DNA from: Rhizophlyctis rosea
Lineage: Eukaryota; Chytridiomycota; Chytridiomycetes; Rhizophlyctidales; Rhizophlyctidaceae
Reading direction: 5' to 3'
Assembly (NCBI GenBank): GCA_027596075.1
Contig: JADGJC010000220.1
Span: 1 to 64,000, forward strand
DNA: 64,000 bases
Shown here: piece by piece, positions 1 through 11,978 of the stretch
Position numbering within the stretch: position 1 is the stretch's first letter
Layout of the letters: the number at the start of each line of letters is the position of its first letter
Translations under genes and position numbers: made by a program
Notes under the pieces: model-generated
Seen by the model: only the letters and a program-made list of their open reading frames with translations
Told to the model about the DNA's origin: nothing
The model's database searches: none

Positions 1-788
1 TCTGATTCTGCCTCATCAGCACCCATCAGGTTGGGCGATTATGTGATGTGGATCGAGACATTTACGACGATTGGAGATAACCCAGAATAACATGTGAGCG
101 TATGTTTGTTCGGCTGTCAAGTTTTCATACCTGCAGGACTTGGTGGGAAAATGCGAACTTTGCGAAGGCATCCATTGCATTCCTTGTGGGAGATACACAG
201 GCATTGTCCGTCTTTTGAAAAACGCAGTGCTGCGCCCGACCGCATCGGAGGCGGGTGAGGGGCGCTGACTCGGAGGCATTCATTGTATTCATTGCACCAG
301 TGCCACGCGACACGAGTGTAATACCAGTGTTACACAAGGTTACACACTGTCACCGCCGCGCCTCATTTGTATCGGAGATTCGGAGGGGCTTGCAATGGTG
401 AACAATGGCCACAGATTTTGCTGCCGGTGGACTGGTGGACCAGTGGACTGGACCAGTGGACTGGACCCTGTCGAGTCTCGACTATGTGACTGGTCACCAG
501 TGAGTAAACAAAAGGCGCCTTGTCGAACCCAACCCTCCCTGTCGTCCCTCTCCCTTCTATTATTATTTTGTGTTCTCTCTCCAACGAAAAAGGGTCTTCA
601 AAGGTAAGAGCAACGCACACACACTCCTCACCTCTTTCCCATCCTGTCTTCAACCCCCTCATATCGCTTTTCATACTCTTCATTCTCACCCAATAGCCCT
701 CAACAATCACTGGCACTCAGTGCCTTCTCAAAACCCCTACCTCTATCCCGCCATTCTTTCCCACGCTCTCGCAGAACAAAACCCAACA
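1..788. other. Intergenic, no gene seen
   Basis: No open frame here has a credible start, splice pattern or recognisable motif. The last 150 bases before the first gene are strongly pyrimidine-rich (CTC/TTC tracts), which is common just upstream of fungal start codons and probably marks the promoter or 5' leader of that gene. Around 425-475 there are short imperfect repeats of GGACCAGTGGACT. Confidence 0.5.
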
Positions 789-2157
789 ATGAGCTACCCA
801 CAAAACCCGCAATATCCCCCCTCCTACGCCACCTCCCCCTACAACAGCAACCAAACTCAGATATCCTACGTGGACCCAAACAAGCCTGTCTCATACGCTC
901 CTCCCATGGGTGCCCCTGGGAATCAACTGCCTACTCCTGAATTCTACGCAATCGAGGATGGGGGTGCTACGCCGGCTGGTGCTGCCGCTTACTCGGGTTC
1001 GGTGTCGAAGAAGGACCGCCGTGGCGGTGGGTGCTGTGGGTTTGCGAAGAGGACTGTGATTGTCGTTGCTGTGCTAATTGCTGTTATTGTCATTGGTGAG
1101 TATTTACTTGTTTTGTGCGCAGTGGTTGTGGTGGTGATGGCGGTGGTAGTGGTAGCTGCTTCAGTGCACGGAGCGTCATTACTAGTGCGCGCAGCGCATC
1201 ATAGAGAGACTGGAGCGAAGCGGGTTTGGTTGGGATGGAGTCAGTGCACGCGACGCACAATGGAGTTTGACCCGAAGCGCCGTGAGTGCGCGCAGCGCAT
1301 AGTATGGTGCAATGCCCCTACCTAAGCGTAAGCGAACAATCCAGGAAGCGAAGTAGTATCCTTTCGTTCCCACGCTATCAGTACTCCATCAACCATCATT
1401 ATTGATTACTAACACAAATCGCAACATTACAGGAGCCATCGCCGGAGTCGCAGGCTACTTCCTCACCAAAAACAAACACAACTCCGCCGGCAACAGCAAC
1501 GGAAACGGCAACACCAACTCTGGAGGCAACAGCTCCGGTGGAAACTCGAACGGAAACTCCAACGGAAACAACGTCAACACCTCCGGCCCAATCTCGACCC
1601 AAAACACCCTCGGCCCCCAAATCTTCCCAATCCTCTCCTCCCTCCCATCCCCCATCCCAATCCCATCCGCCTCAAAACCCTACCGCTCCTGGGGCCCCGA
1701 ACAACTCCTCGGCGCCCCAAACACCCAAACATACGGCGACCAATCCACCGCATACGCTCCCGCCTCCTTCAAATCAACCCCATACTACGAATGGCTCCTC
1801 CTAGACTACACAACCGCAGTCCACCCTTCCAGAATCGACATTTACGAATCCTACAACCCAGGATATGTAACCGAAGTATGGCTCGCCTCAACATCCGGGT
1901 CGTGGTACTTAGTCTACAAAGGCGACCCAACACTCAATCTCCCCCTCTCGATCCGCAACAACAAAATCACACCACCCGACGGAGCGTTGGACAGTAACTT
2001 CCAAACCAGCAGGGTGTTGATCGTGGTGGATAATCGCACCCCGCCGGCGTGGACGGAGTTTGATGCGGTGGGGTTGGTGGATTCGAGTGGGAATACGGCG
2101 TGGGCTGCCAGTGCGGCAGCCAGGAGTTCGTATGCGGGGGGGAATTACTTTACCTAG
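789..2157 (+). CDS. Membrane-anchored protein with C-terminal galactose-binding-like domain
   Basis: Two exons, 789-1095 and 1433-2157, give 343 aa. The 337-bp intron has a GTGAGT donor and a TACTAAC branch point at 1407-1413. Residues 1-80 are Pro/Tyr/Gln-rich and probably cytosolic. Residues 88-114 form one hydrophobic helix (RTVIVVAVLIAVIVIGAIAG) split by the intron. An Asn/Gly/Ser linker follows. The C-terminal 160 residues carry GPEQLLGAPNTQTYGDQST, YYEWLLLDYTTAVHPSRIDI, YESYNPGYVTEVWLAS and WYLVYKG, the pattern of the beta-sandwich found in the pappalysin scarf domain and in FBXL4. No signal peptide precedes the helix, so a type II orientation with the domain outside is inferred. The ATG at 789 is chosen because the Pro-rich tail starts there; upstream in-frame codons run through a pyrimidine tract. 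The ligand is unknown. Confidence 0.72.
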
Positions 2158-2768
2158 TGGGGGACAGTGCATGTCGTTGAGATTGATACGGCTTTTCGTT
2201 ATGGTGTGTTAAGCGAAACTCATAGTTTCTTTCTTCTAAAGTATATCTTAGCATTGGTTACTCTTCTTGTTCTTTTTCCGTATATTTTTATTCATTTTGC
2301 GTAGTCGTGTGTAGAGGACTCATCTTGCAATTAGGCGTGGTCGGGGAACATTCCTCAAATGTATATGTATATCTACTTACTTAATCTGCTTTTCATTGCG
2401 CATTTAGAATAAGAGGCTTTGAGTTGATAGCATTGTATGATATTGGTGAATGCCGATCGATAAAGTTCGGTGAACAAGCATCAAACGGCCCCAAACCAAG
2501 TGCAGTGCAGAAACGCACATCGTTCATCAATCACCCATCATAACAATCCACGGATTAACCAACCCGACCATATCACACGCATACCCCACGATGATGATAC
2601 TATCAACGTGTATTTCCACCCAGAAAATATGCTACAAGCCCCCTTCTCTCCAACGATCTAAAAACAACGCACAAACGGCACCAGCAAAAATAAAATAAGC
2701 CCGCGGGGATAATAAACACAAAAGGAAATAGCGAAGATGTGGAACATGTGGAAAAATACCAATCGTAT
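2158..2768. other. Intergenic between convergent genes
   Basis: 3' flanks of the galactose-binding-like gene (+) and eIF2-beta (-). AT-rich with no coding signature. Confidence 0.5.
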
Positions 2769-4323
2769 TTACTGTCCCGCAGCCGCTCTTTGTGCTAGAA
2801 AAAAGAAGAGAGAACCAATTAGTCACTGTCATGACACAGGAGCTAGACACGCGCACCCGTCCATGCCAATGCACATAAAGCTGCACTGGTCCCCATGCGA
2901 ACGCAAAGTAGGAAAGCACCCTCAAACCTACCGGAACGCTTTTGAGTTTGGGCCATGAAACCAGTCTTGATGGCGGACACGGTCCTTGTAGATCCACAGG
3001 ACTCGCACTGGAGGAAGAAGAGACGGTTTTCCTTTGTGAGGATGGTGTCGGCGGATTTACAGGTTTTGCAGGATACGTATTCGGCTGTGTGGAGAGTGTA
3101 CGATGAGATTTTGACTTTTGCAGGCTCGACCCACAAAAACAAAGCAAATAGTGTTCTTGCGAAACGGGGGCGATCCAAGCAGACGTTTTCCAAATCGAAC
3201 AACCCCCCAAAAAACAGTAAAGCGGGACGAAAAAACCGAAAAAACACTCACAGAAATAATGCTTCAAAACATTCTCAATCTGTTTCTGCTGGAACCGTCC
3301 CCTAATGACCAACCGCTGACTACCGTCAATAGACCCCGTGGTACCCAATTCCGCGAAAAGATACTGGATGACGTGGTCAGGTTGACGGTGCATGCGCTTG
3401 CAGATGTCGACGACGTTAGCGAAGATTGTCTTCTTGGGACCTTCGCGCATGATTTGGGGCGGGGCGATGGTGTAGCGTTTCTTTTCGCCGGCGAGTTCGG
3501 GGTTGTTTTGGCGGAGGATTTTGAAGACGCGGGAGAGGAGCTGGGTGGGTTTAAGTGTGGAGATGATGAGTGTAAGATCTTTAATCAATCCGCTGTGTTC
3601 GAAAGTAGCGTCAGAATGAAACCCTCACCTCATTATAAGTGTAATCCCTGTTACTTCCCAACCATGACTCATCCCCAGCCCCCTTCCCCGCACCCTCCTC
3701 GTCCCGTCCCTCCGCCTCCTCCGCTCCCTCATCACCACCACCCTCCGCGCGCAACTGAGCCTCGAACTCAGCAAGATTTCCTCCCTTCTTCTTCTTCTTT
3801 TTCTTCTCCCCAAACGCCGCCTCGAAGTTCTCCACTTCTGCTGCGGGTACTTCCTCTTTTGGTGCTTCCTCGTCCTGTTTTGCCAGATAAACAAAGATTC
3901 AGTAAGTTATTTCGGTCACCGCATGCAATAGTCAGTCCTCAAGATGTGGGCTTGGGAGACACCCACCTCGAAGGTAGCCTTCTTCTTCTTCTTTTTCTTC
4001 TTCAAGTCCGCAAACATGGCAGCAGCATCCTCATCCTCCTCGGCGGCTGGCTCGTCAGCGGGAGCATCGGCAGCAGGCGCGGGGGCTTCCTCTTCCTCAG
4101 GTGCAGCAGCGGCAGTCTCGTCAAAGTCCGGAACGGCCTTCTTCTTCTTCTTCTTTTTCTTCAGTCCGTCAAAGTTGACCTGCAACGTTAAAAACACCCG
4201 TTCAGTTCAGGCTTTCTGCATGGGGGGCGCGGACTTCCGTTGGGCAATAAACAAAGTGATTTTACGTACGGGGTCTTCTCCCTCGACGGGATCGACAAGG
4301 TTTTCGTCCTCGGCACGCGGCAT
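2769..4323 (-). CDS. SUI3: Translation initiation factor eIF2 subunit beta
   Basis: Six exons on the minus strand: 4323-4270, 4179-3967, 3874-3629, 3540-3252, 3084-2932, 2794-2769. Together 981 nt, 326 aa, close to the 333 aa human protein. eIF2-beta binds GTP-loaded eIF2-gamma and initiator tRNA and contacts eIF5 and eIF2B in start-codon selection. The N-terminal half has the three diagnostic lysine blocks (two [10 protein letters not shown] and one [10 protein letters not shown]), which bind the eIF5/eIF2B-epsilon HEAT domains. The core has [40 protein letters not shown] and [13 protein letters not shown]. The C-terminus has the C2-C2 zinc ribbon (CKTCK and CESCG) and ends [18 protein letters not shown]. 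All phases close. Exon 1 is only 18 codons, starting [12 protein letters not shown]. Confidence 0.97.
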
Positions 4324-5230
4324 TGTGATTGTGTTCTATGCGTGGGAATACCGTAAAGTGGCAAGCGGTTCAAGGAAGAATGCGAACTGTGGTGATCTGT
4401 TTGTTGGGGGTGTGTGAAGATTCTCAATGCGACTTTTCCACCACCCAGCTGCACGGCCCATGCTTCCCAACAGCATCACAGTATGCGTCACACTCAACTC
4501 ATCGCACAAGCCCCATCAGACATTGGGTTGACTGCAGTGGGGCACAGTCACATCCGACTGGCATAAGCCACGGGTTCAAATGGAAGCTGTCTATCGTCAG
4601 TAGTTGATCCCCTCCAGGAAATGCACACCGCCGTGACAGTTTGACGCCGGCTACATCATTCTGGGGAAGTTGAACGGAATAGCCATATCATGTAATGCGG
4701 GACTGAGGTTGGTGATGGGGCGTGAAATCAACAGTACGGGAGAGGTGGGAAGGAGTGGACTGTCCCATCCCACGATGGTGGCACAGCCATACTTGCAAGT
4801 GTGGGGTGTTTCGAATTTCATCAGCGACCCATTCAGCTCACTAGTGCGTCAAAACATGATTGACGTTTTTGGATTGTTGTCGTCCCCATTGTTTATAAAC
4901 ATCATGATTGTTTACCGCTAACACTTGTTTACATGCACTGCAATCCTGTTGGTGCCTGGAAGACGTCAGTCTTGGAATCTTCAAACAAAAGTGTGGTCGG
5001 CTTTCAGGGCTGAGTGGGCTGGTTCCACAACAGTCGCGCGAACAAACGCCTCAGGCCTGCACAGGAAACGGGGTGCACCACTCCAATTCCACCTTTTGAG
5101 GTAACACCCTCTCAACTCATCGGTCTCATCAGTCCAGCGGTTCTCCAACTGGTGGAGCCTACAGGACAAGTGTGCCCATCGTAGAAAACCAACTCTCCAT
5201 CCACCCCAATTTTGACGCGACGCGTTTGAG
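4324..5230. other. Intergenic, degenerate tRNA-like fragments only
   Basis: No coding signature. Two stretches resemble parts of tRNA genes but fold poorly: around 4520-4580 (GGGGCACAGTCAC, later GGGTTCAAATGG) and around 4778-4822 (GGTGGCACAGCC, a CTTGCAAG loop, later TTTCGAATTTC). Acceptor stems cannot be closed, so neither is called a tRNA. Confidence 0.4.
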
Positions 5231-7127
5231 ATGTCAAGGGAACAGCCTTCGACTGGCAGCCTCCTCAGCACGGAAAGTGGTGCAATGTCCATCCTTGGCG
5301 TTCACCTGTCTTACTTTGAGACATTTATTGAGCAGCATGGTGGCCGCAATAAAGTTTCGGGCTTGACGACCAAAGCGGTCTGCAATGATTTCATCGTACC
5401 TGGAACTTCTTTTTCGATGGCCCTTTGCGAACACCTTTCCTCCTCCTCCTCCTACCTGCCTCCTCTCCCGCGTCCTCCTCAGCCCCTACCTACTCAATTG
5501 CCTCACATCTTCTTGCGCCGGCCACCTGGTTCATCAGCCACTGTTGGGCCTACTCCTTCCTTGACGTTGTCGACGCTGTCACCACCTTCTTCGGTGACTG
5601 ACAAACTCCTGATGTTTATGTATGGTTCGATCACTGAATCAGCACAGTCGAGAGGTAATTGCAGTGGATTGGCTACAGACTACCTTTATAAACGCAATCT
5701 CCACTATCGGTAACGTACTAATGGTCTTGCTCCCCTGGAACGACCCAACGACTTTGACACACGCCTGGTGCGTCTTCGAATTGTACGCCTGTGCAGAAAC
5801 TAGATCCGACTTCCACATCGCCCTACCACCTGACCAAATACATTCATTCCACAACACCTTCAAAGAACACCCTGACAAGTCCCTTGAAACCATCTCATCC
5901 CTGAAGTCTGAAAAGAGCAAAGCTAGCAACCCATCCGATTTTTTTGTCACCCAGCAGACCATACAACAGTCAGTCGGTTTTGGCAAACTTGACAGCATGG
6001 TCATTTCGGTCCTGACTTCGTGGATGATAGAGACACTTGAAATGCAACTCCAGCTGAGTATCGCTACCGGAGATGAAGAGGAGCGCTGTGCGACGGAGGA
6101 CGCTTGGGCTGATGTATAGTATTGTGGGGAAGGTTGACGAGGCGGAGCACCTTGTTAGGAATAGCTTGGAAAGGAGACAAACAAGCGTTGGGGGAAGACC
6201 ATAGACGCGTGAGGGACATGGTTGGGACCTTGGCAACAGTGGAAACGGTTCGAGGAAATGGGGACTGGGCCGAACGGATCCTCGTAGAGCGATTAGAATG
6301 GATGCGACGAGAGACTTGGCGAGAATCATTTTCGAGACTGTCAGTGTGATGGGTAGCTTGGGAATGGCGTATTTTGGTCAAAGGAGATATATATCCAGGC
6401 GGAAGGAACTGTTGTTGGAAGCATTGGAAAGTGCGGCGACAAGATGTTGGGGAGGATCATCCAAGGTACCCTGGATTTACTTAACCATGTCAGTCTGTGT
6501 TTGATGTCGCGGGGAGATTATGAAGGTGTTGTGGAGGTGTGGTCGGGATTGTTCGGAGAGGAGGACGGGAAACGTTGGGGGGCGGATCATCCGGAGACGC
6601 TTACCTCGTTTGGCAACTTGGCGGCGGTGTACTTTGATCAGCATGCATTTGAGAAAGCGGAGACGGTTTTTGTGGATTGTTTGGAAAGGCAGGAGAGGGT
6701 GTTGGGTGTGGATCATGTGGATACGTTGCGGACGGCTGGAAATATTGCGTTGGTGCGGCGGAGGGCTGCTGAGGGTGTCCAGGGAGGGGATGAAGCTAAG
6801 GGAGAGGAGAAAGCGACCGAGGTTGAGCGAGTCACGGACGGGGATGAGGGAAGGAGAATGGAGGGAGGTGAAGAGGTCCATAAAACTGGGTTCAAGCAAA
6901 AGCTGGTGCAGTCGTGGAAGCGGGCTTTTTTCAGAAGATCAGGTGGGGAGCTGGCGACATCGATGCATTTGCATTTGGGGAGAGATTCGCTTGTGATTAG
7001 ATTATTCAATATGATTTTGTTACATGTATCTAGCTTTCCACTTCTGATTGTGGTTGAAAGTAACATGTGTCAGTTAAGTCGTGTGTGGTTATATCTTAGG
7101 AAAGGTAACGGGAGGATCCTCACATAG
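5231..7127 (+). pseudogene. Decayed TPR (kinesin-light-chain-like) gene
   Basis: Reads as a member of the TPR family abundant in chytrids, oomycetes and algae, broken into several frames. Frame 2 from 5231 has the N-terminal block (YFETFIEQHGG, LTTKAVCNDFIVPGT, CEHL). Frame 1 from 5521 has TWFISHCWAYSFLDVVDA, then an in-frame TGA, then VYVWFDH and a second stop. Frame 3 from about 5622 resumes with NQHSREVIAVDW, VLLPWNDPTTLTHAWCVFEL and runs to a stop at 6119. TPR-like repeats follow (LGEDHRRVRDM from 6194), then another one-base shift near 6470 before YLDLLNHVSLCLMSRGDYEG, WGADHPETLTSFGNLAAVYF and VLGVDHVDTLRTAGNIALV. At least three shifts plus one stop not caused by an indel make true decay more likely than sequencing error. 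The first shift lies near a TCC repeat at 5438-5452. Confidence 0.8.
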
Positions 7128-7342
7128 TATTTGTCCAGTGGGGGGATACAGAATATAACCAAGTCACAAGAAACATGCAATCAGTCGTGACTTTCTTGCA
7201 GTTATAATCAAAAAATCCGTTTGACAAATGATGTCCATATTTGTACAATAAACTAATTCTTGTATCGATGATACGAGCATGACACGATATGTAAAACTTC
7301 TAAATGAATGTCACCCTCCCCATCGGCATGCTCAATTCACAT

Positions 7343-9328
7343 TCACAGGTCCTCATCCGCCGTCGGCGGAGCGGGACTTGCCATCCTCTTATTGACCGAC
7401 TGCATGTGGAGTCTCTGCATCTGAGCTAGACTGATTGTGTCGGTCTTTTGGGCGACTTGCTGGCTGTACGCGGGAGTGCGAGCCGCGGAACCAAATCCGT
7501 AGCCATTGGTGCTGGTGGATGCACCGAAGAGGGGTCCGGCTGGTGGGGGAGGTGGAGGGCCTGGCATGGGAGGGCCGCCGAAGAGGGATGGAGCGGAAGG
7601 GGCGGAAAGAGGTGGTGCGGGAGGAGCTGGAGGTGCAGTGCTTGAGCCGAAGGAGAATGGCGATGCGGCGGGTGGAGCTCCTGGGGCAGCCGCTGATCCG
7701 AAGGTCCCGGAGGCGGGTGCTCCACCGAATAGAGAGCCGGAACCGGTGGAGGCGGGTGTAGGTGCGCTGCCAAACAAGGAAGAAGCTCCAAAGGTGGAGC
7801 CCGTGCTTGTGATTGGTGGTGCTGATGTGTATGTGGAACTTCCAAACAATGAGGTCCCGGGGGGAGCTGGCGCACCGAAAGGAGAGGGAGCACTGCCGAA
7901 GCCACCAGAACCTGCACGTGGAGCACCAAACACTCCACCCGTCCCACCGAACCCGCCAACCTTGGTCCTATCAATCCGGTCATCAACTGCCTTGGTCTTC
8001 TTGCTTGCCTCCGCCAACGATGCACTCCCAAAGTATTGCTGCACGTTGTATTGCGCCGCAGCTTTGGATGCCGGGTTGTAGATGTCGTCCACCACCATTT
8101 GGGTTGTCTGGACTCCACGCTTAGACCACTCTTTATGAACGTAGGCAGAAACTTCGTCATCGGTCTTCGCACCAAACTTCTTTGCCTCCTTGGCATCACG
8201 TTCATACTGCTCCAACAATTTCTCCATCTCCATTTGCTCTTTTGCGCCGCCGACGATGACGTCGGGGAGGAGGGAGGCGCTGGTGAGGGGCATGAGGGAT
8301 CCTCCTGTGGCTGTGGCGAGGAAATCGAAGAAGTCGACGCCGGCAAAGTAGCTTGAGAGGGAGGGTTCACATGCGACGGAGAAGATGCAAATTCCATGAG
8401 CACGCATCTCGGCAACGATTTTGAGAGGGTCTCTTCCGTCTGGGTCGCCGTTGGGGAAGCCATCGCCGGGGTTTCCGAGACCGTGGGGAGGGGCGTCGGC
8501 GATGATGACGAGGACTTTGGTTGCGTTGGGGCGCCAGGGGAGGTGGAGGACTTCGTGGAGGGCTGCGGTGACGGCTTCGGGACCGTCGCCGCCGCCGGAG
8601 GCTTGTTGTTTGGACAGGTAGCTTTTCATGGTGTCGAGGTTGTCGGTGAATGGGTAGACGTTGGTGATGTAGGTGTGATCTTGGGGAGGGTGGTCGCGGT
8701 AGCCTAACATGACAAGGGGAGGGTTTAGCGCAATGCTACAATGGAAAGGAAATGCCACAGAGAAGTGCGAAAAATATACATACAAACAAGCGAGAAGTTG
8801 ATCTTGGCCTTTTCGCTTTGAATGAGCTTTTGAGCAATGTCTTTGATGCTCTGGGTTGCGCTGTGGATATAGCTAGAAATTGAAAACATTGTCAGTTCAA
8901 TCAGGAGGATAGGTATGCCATTGCGTACCCGGGGGTTTCGATGCATACAGGTCGCAATAACGACCTTCAGTGCAAAATGGTACCTCCTGCAACAGCCAAA
9001 ATCCGACATTGCGCACGTACCTTCCCATACTTCCAGTGCAATCCAAGGCGAACGCAAGGTCCAGCTCGTTTCCTTCAACAAAGTCGGGTCTCTTGAATTT
9101 TGGTTCTTCTTCAGGGCTTTCCTTCTCCTTCTCCTTCTCCATCTCCTGAGTTTCAGCCTTGCTCTCAGTCTCTTTGGTGTTGGTGTCAGAAATGCTGACA
9201 CTAGCCATTTCCTTGGTTGGAGGTAGCGTTTCGGCTGTGGGAGGCTCGGTTGTGCTCGAGGTGGTGGGGGTGGTGCCGTCAACCATAACGAAGTCGTCCG
9301 CGTTGGAGTCTCCTTCTACGACTGTCAT
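7343..9328 (-). CDS. vWA-domain protein with FG-repeat tail
   Basis: Three exons: 9328-9021, 8872-8784, 8703-7343; 585 aa. Residues 1-85 are Thr/Glu-rich. The von Willebrand A domain follows with its MIDAS motif intact: DCTGSMGS at the first splice junction, the Thr-loop equivalent in GGGDGPEAV, and the Asp in IIADAPPHG. CYRDHPPQDHTY and FFDFLATATGGSL resemble the vWA region of Dictyostelium VwkA and its fungal relatives. A helical linker (EKLLEQYERDAKEAKKFG) leads to a C-terminal 200 residues rich in FG dipeptides (GGFGSAPSPFGAP, SLFGSAPTP, PFSFGSS, SLFGGPP), like FG nucleoporins. The start at 9328 gives the first in-frame ATG; upstream is unrelated. The vWA fold normally binds protein partners through a metal ion. 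The FG tail suggests contact with nuclear pores or a condensate, which is inference. Confidence 0.85.
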
Positions 9329-9932
9329 TTTGGCAAAGTGCTTTCAGAGATGGCCCGAGAGATTGTGTGAGAGAAATAATAGCCAGATATGAAGTGGATT
9401 GCTCGTGAAGGGGTCGACAGGTTTCAGGTTTTATACTCCTTCCTTGTGCCCAGGAATGCGCAGTTTGGGACCACGGAATGCATGTGCTGCGCAGCCACGA
9501 GCACAGAGCGGAGGGTCCCGACCAAGCTCGGGCTGTGCCTCTCTGTGCCGCTCATTTCAGGGTCCATGTTTCGAAATTCGAACCTCACAAAGGGTTGGAA
9601 GTTTCGTCGTTCTTGGGAAAATCTCCTCACAGTTCTCTTTACAATTGTCGTCTATCTGTCTGCTCACTGCTGGAAGTCGTCACACTGGGCATTGAGCAGA
9701 GACCAAACTTCACACTCGTGCCAATCAATAACACTTATTATCAAGGAAAATGTTCGATCTGTCCCTGGACCTTGAAGGTGATGGTCTGGTAGGTACTCCT
9801 TGCTACCAACATGAATTCAATAGTGCTGACTACGAATTCTCACTACTCAAGGACCCCTTGCCACTCCCGATCCAAATTTACAGATCACTCAATATACACA
9901 TCCATGAACTTCAACTTCCACCAACTATCCCA
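9329..9932. other. Intergenic
   Basis: Upstream region of the vWA-FG gene and 3' flank of the next minus-strand gene. A short plus-strand start at 9749 (MFDLSLDLEGDGL, then GTAGGT) is not supported further downstream. Confidence 0.4.
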
Positions 9933-11978
9933 TCACTCATCAGCATGCACACCCCTCCCCTCATCCAACCTAACCGACATCTTCCTACTCCCCGTCCCCA
10001 CATCCCCAAGCCACGACACAGACTTGATCACCGATGGCTCCACCGACGTGATGAAATCATACACAGAATCCGTCATGCGCATCCCACGTCTGAGATTCCG
10101 ATCTCGACTTAGGCCGCTGGTGAAGGCTATGTAAAGGATGATTGTGGTGATTGCGCATGTGGAGCCGAGGAAGAGGACTATGGTGCAGGCGTGGGCTATT
10201 TGGCTGAGGGGCGGAATGGGCTGGTGTTAGAGCGGGCATGTGAGAAGTAAAGGGGAAAGACTGGAGACATACACGGCGTTTGCCCTGTTGGGCGAATAGA
10301 TTTTGTAGGTTGTGGTGTCGGTTGAGGGGACCGTCATTGAGGAGAGCATTACTGCGGTGAGGTTTGCCAGGACATCCGCGACTGTGGTCAGGTGGCCGTC
10401 ACCTTCTCCTAGAGTTTCGGGGATTTTTGTGAGGAGGCCAAAGTCGATGTCGAACCATGGGAGGGTGACGGTCGGACAAGGTGTAGCTGCGCAACCGAGA
10501 CGACTGAGGAGGACTGTTGTTTCCCCCAATACGACTTGGTTGAATGAGAACAGTCTCATATCAGTCGGTGTGATATTTGCGATGTTGATGATGCTGTTGA
10601 TGGGTTCGGGATCTGTGAATTGGAAGCCCAGAGTAACATCGGCAGTGCTCTCCCAAGCTTCTAGCGTGCATGTCGCGGCGTTTATAGTGTAGTCGGTTTC
10701 GGATTCGGTCACTGCTGAAAAATTTTGGGACCAACCAGTGGTCAAGTTCTTGGCATACACCGCAACATACATCTGCCCATCGGGTCCAACGTAAGGCGGT
10801 CCTGCAGGGTCATCCGAATCATAGTAAGCGGATATGCCCACCTCGGGCCCACCTTCAGTCCCTGGCATCTCGGAGTTGATGACAACGAAGGGAAGTGTGC
10901 CAATATTTTTGCCATCCGGCAAGTTTTGTGTGAGTTGATAAGTGGTCAAGGTATCGTACGTGTCTTTTGTGAGGGCGACGTTTGTAGCTGGTAGACAGGT
11001 TACGTTCACCATTAGTGCCATGACGTTGGTGCGAACTTGTTCTCTAACGAGAGGTCTCGGCTCGAAGGATAAGGTCTCATGCACATCAAAAATCGTCAAG
11101 GGATGGAATGGGTGGGCTATTGCGACTCGTGAGGCTGTACAGGATGTAGGTGCGGCATCCAAATTGCACGTAACATCTGGTATCGGCTGCAGATTGAGAG
11201 GGGGTAGGACGCATTGCTGATGGAGGGATGAGGCAAAGGATGGGAAGGCGTTCGAGAGCCGAGCAGAAGCGCTTAGGCTGCCGTCCATGTCTGTTGCCGA
11301 TATCAGCCTCATGCGGGGTACGAGTCCATTTGCGCGGAGCTGAGAAACGGGATCGAGGGAATAGAGTGATCCGATAGCTCCCAGTACAACCATCTCCCCC
11401 AAGTACAACGAACATAGCACCACTGTGATTGGACCCAAGCCCATTAGAATATCCTACGTCCCAGCACCAGGGTTGAAAATACAGTCAGCATTGCATTCAA
11501 TCATTAGAAGTGGAGATGAAGCCAGTACCTCAATCCCACGGAAAGACCCACTATACAACGCCGACCAAGCTGCCAACATCTGTCGACTCTTCATTCCCTT
11601 CGTAGTCAACTCCCTTGCAAACCATAGCTGGCACAACAATCGACCTAAATTTACCATTGGCCAAAGACCTGCTTGGACCGCTAGCCCGACACACCACCCG
11701 GCGACTGATTCCCAAATTGAAGCTTTATGGACTACGATGCGTCCGTCGTGGCCGTAGATGATGCCGAGGATGCAGATGATGAGGATTATGGCGTTGGTGG
11801 TGATGACGCCTATTATGTCGTGGCGGTGGGCGGTGGGGTGGGATAGGGGGGTGTTGTCTTCGTCGGCTAGGGCTGTTTTGTGGATTTTGGGGCGGTTTAG
11901 GGAAGATTTTAGTTTGTCTGTTGAGCCGACTGGTGTTGAATCATCTGACGTTCCTCTGAGGTGTTGGAGGCGCGACAT
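9933..11978 (-). CDS. Uncharacterised polytopic membrane protein with large ectodomain
   Basis: Three exons: 11978-11529, 11453-10273, 10203-9933; phases close to 633 aa. I do not recognise the family. The N-terminal 55 residues are hydrophilic. Hydrophobic helices follow (IIGVITTNAIILIICILGII; SVAGWCVGLAVQAGLW; ILMGLGPITVVLCSLYLGEM). A loop of about 380 residues with several N-glycosylation sequons (NVTC, NLTT, NFSA, NLTA) and paired cysteines is probably extracellular. One more helix (CTIVLFLGSTCAITTIILYI) comes before a 65-residue charged tail. The layout suggests a surface receptor or transporter-associated protein. The last splice (GTATGT donor, CTCAG acceptor) is needed to reach the final helix. 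Confidence 0.65.

Noticed and set aside
3118..4191. Plus-strand frame of 357 residues
   Set aside because: Antisense of eIF2-beta; lysine-codon runs and the acidic domain keep the opposite frame open.
7506..8081. Plus-strand open frame of 191 residues
   Set aside because: Antisense of the FG-rich tail of the vWA protein; same codon-bias artefact.
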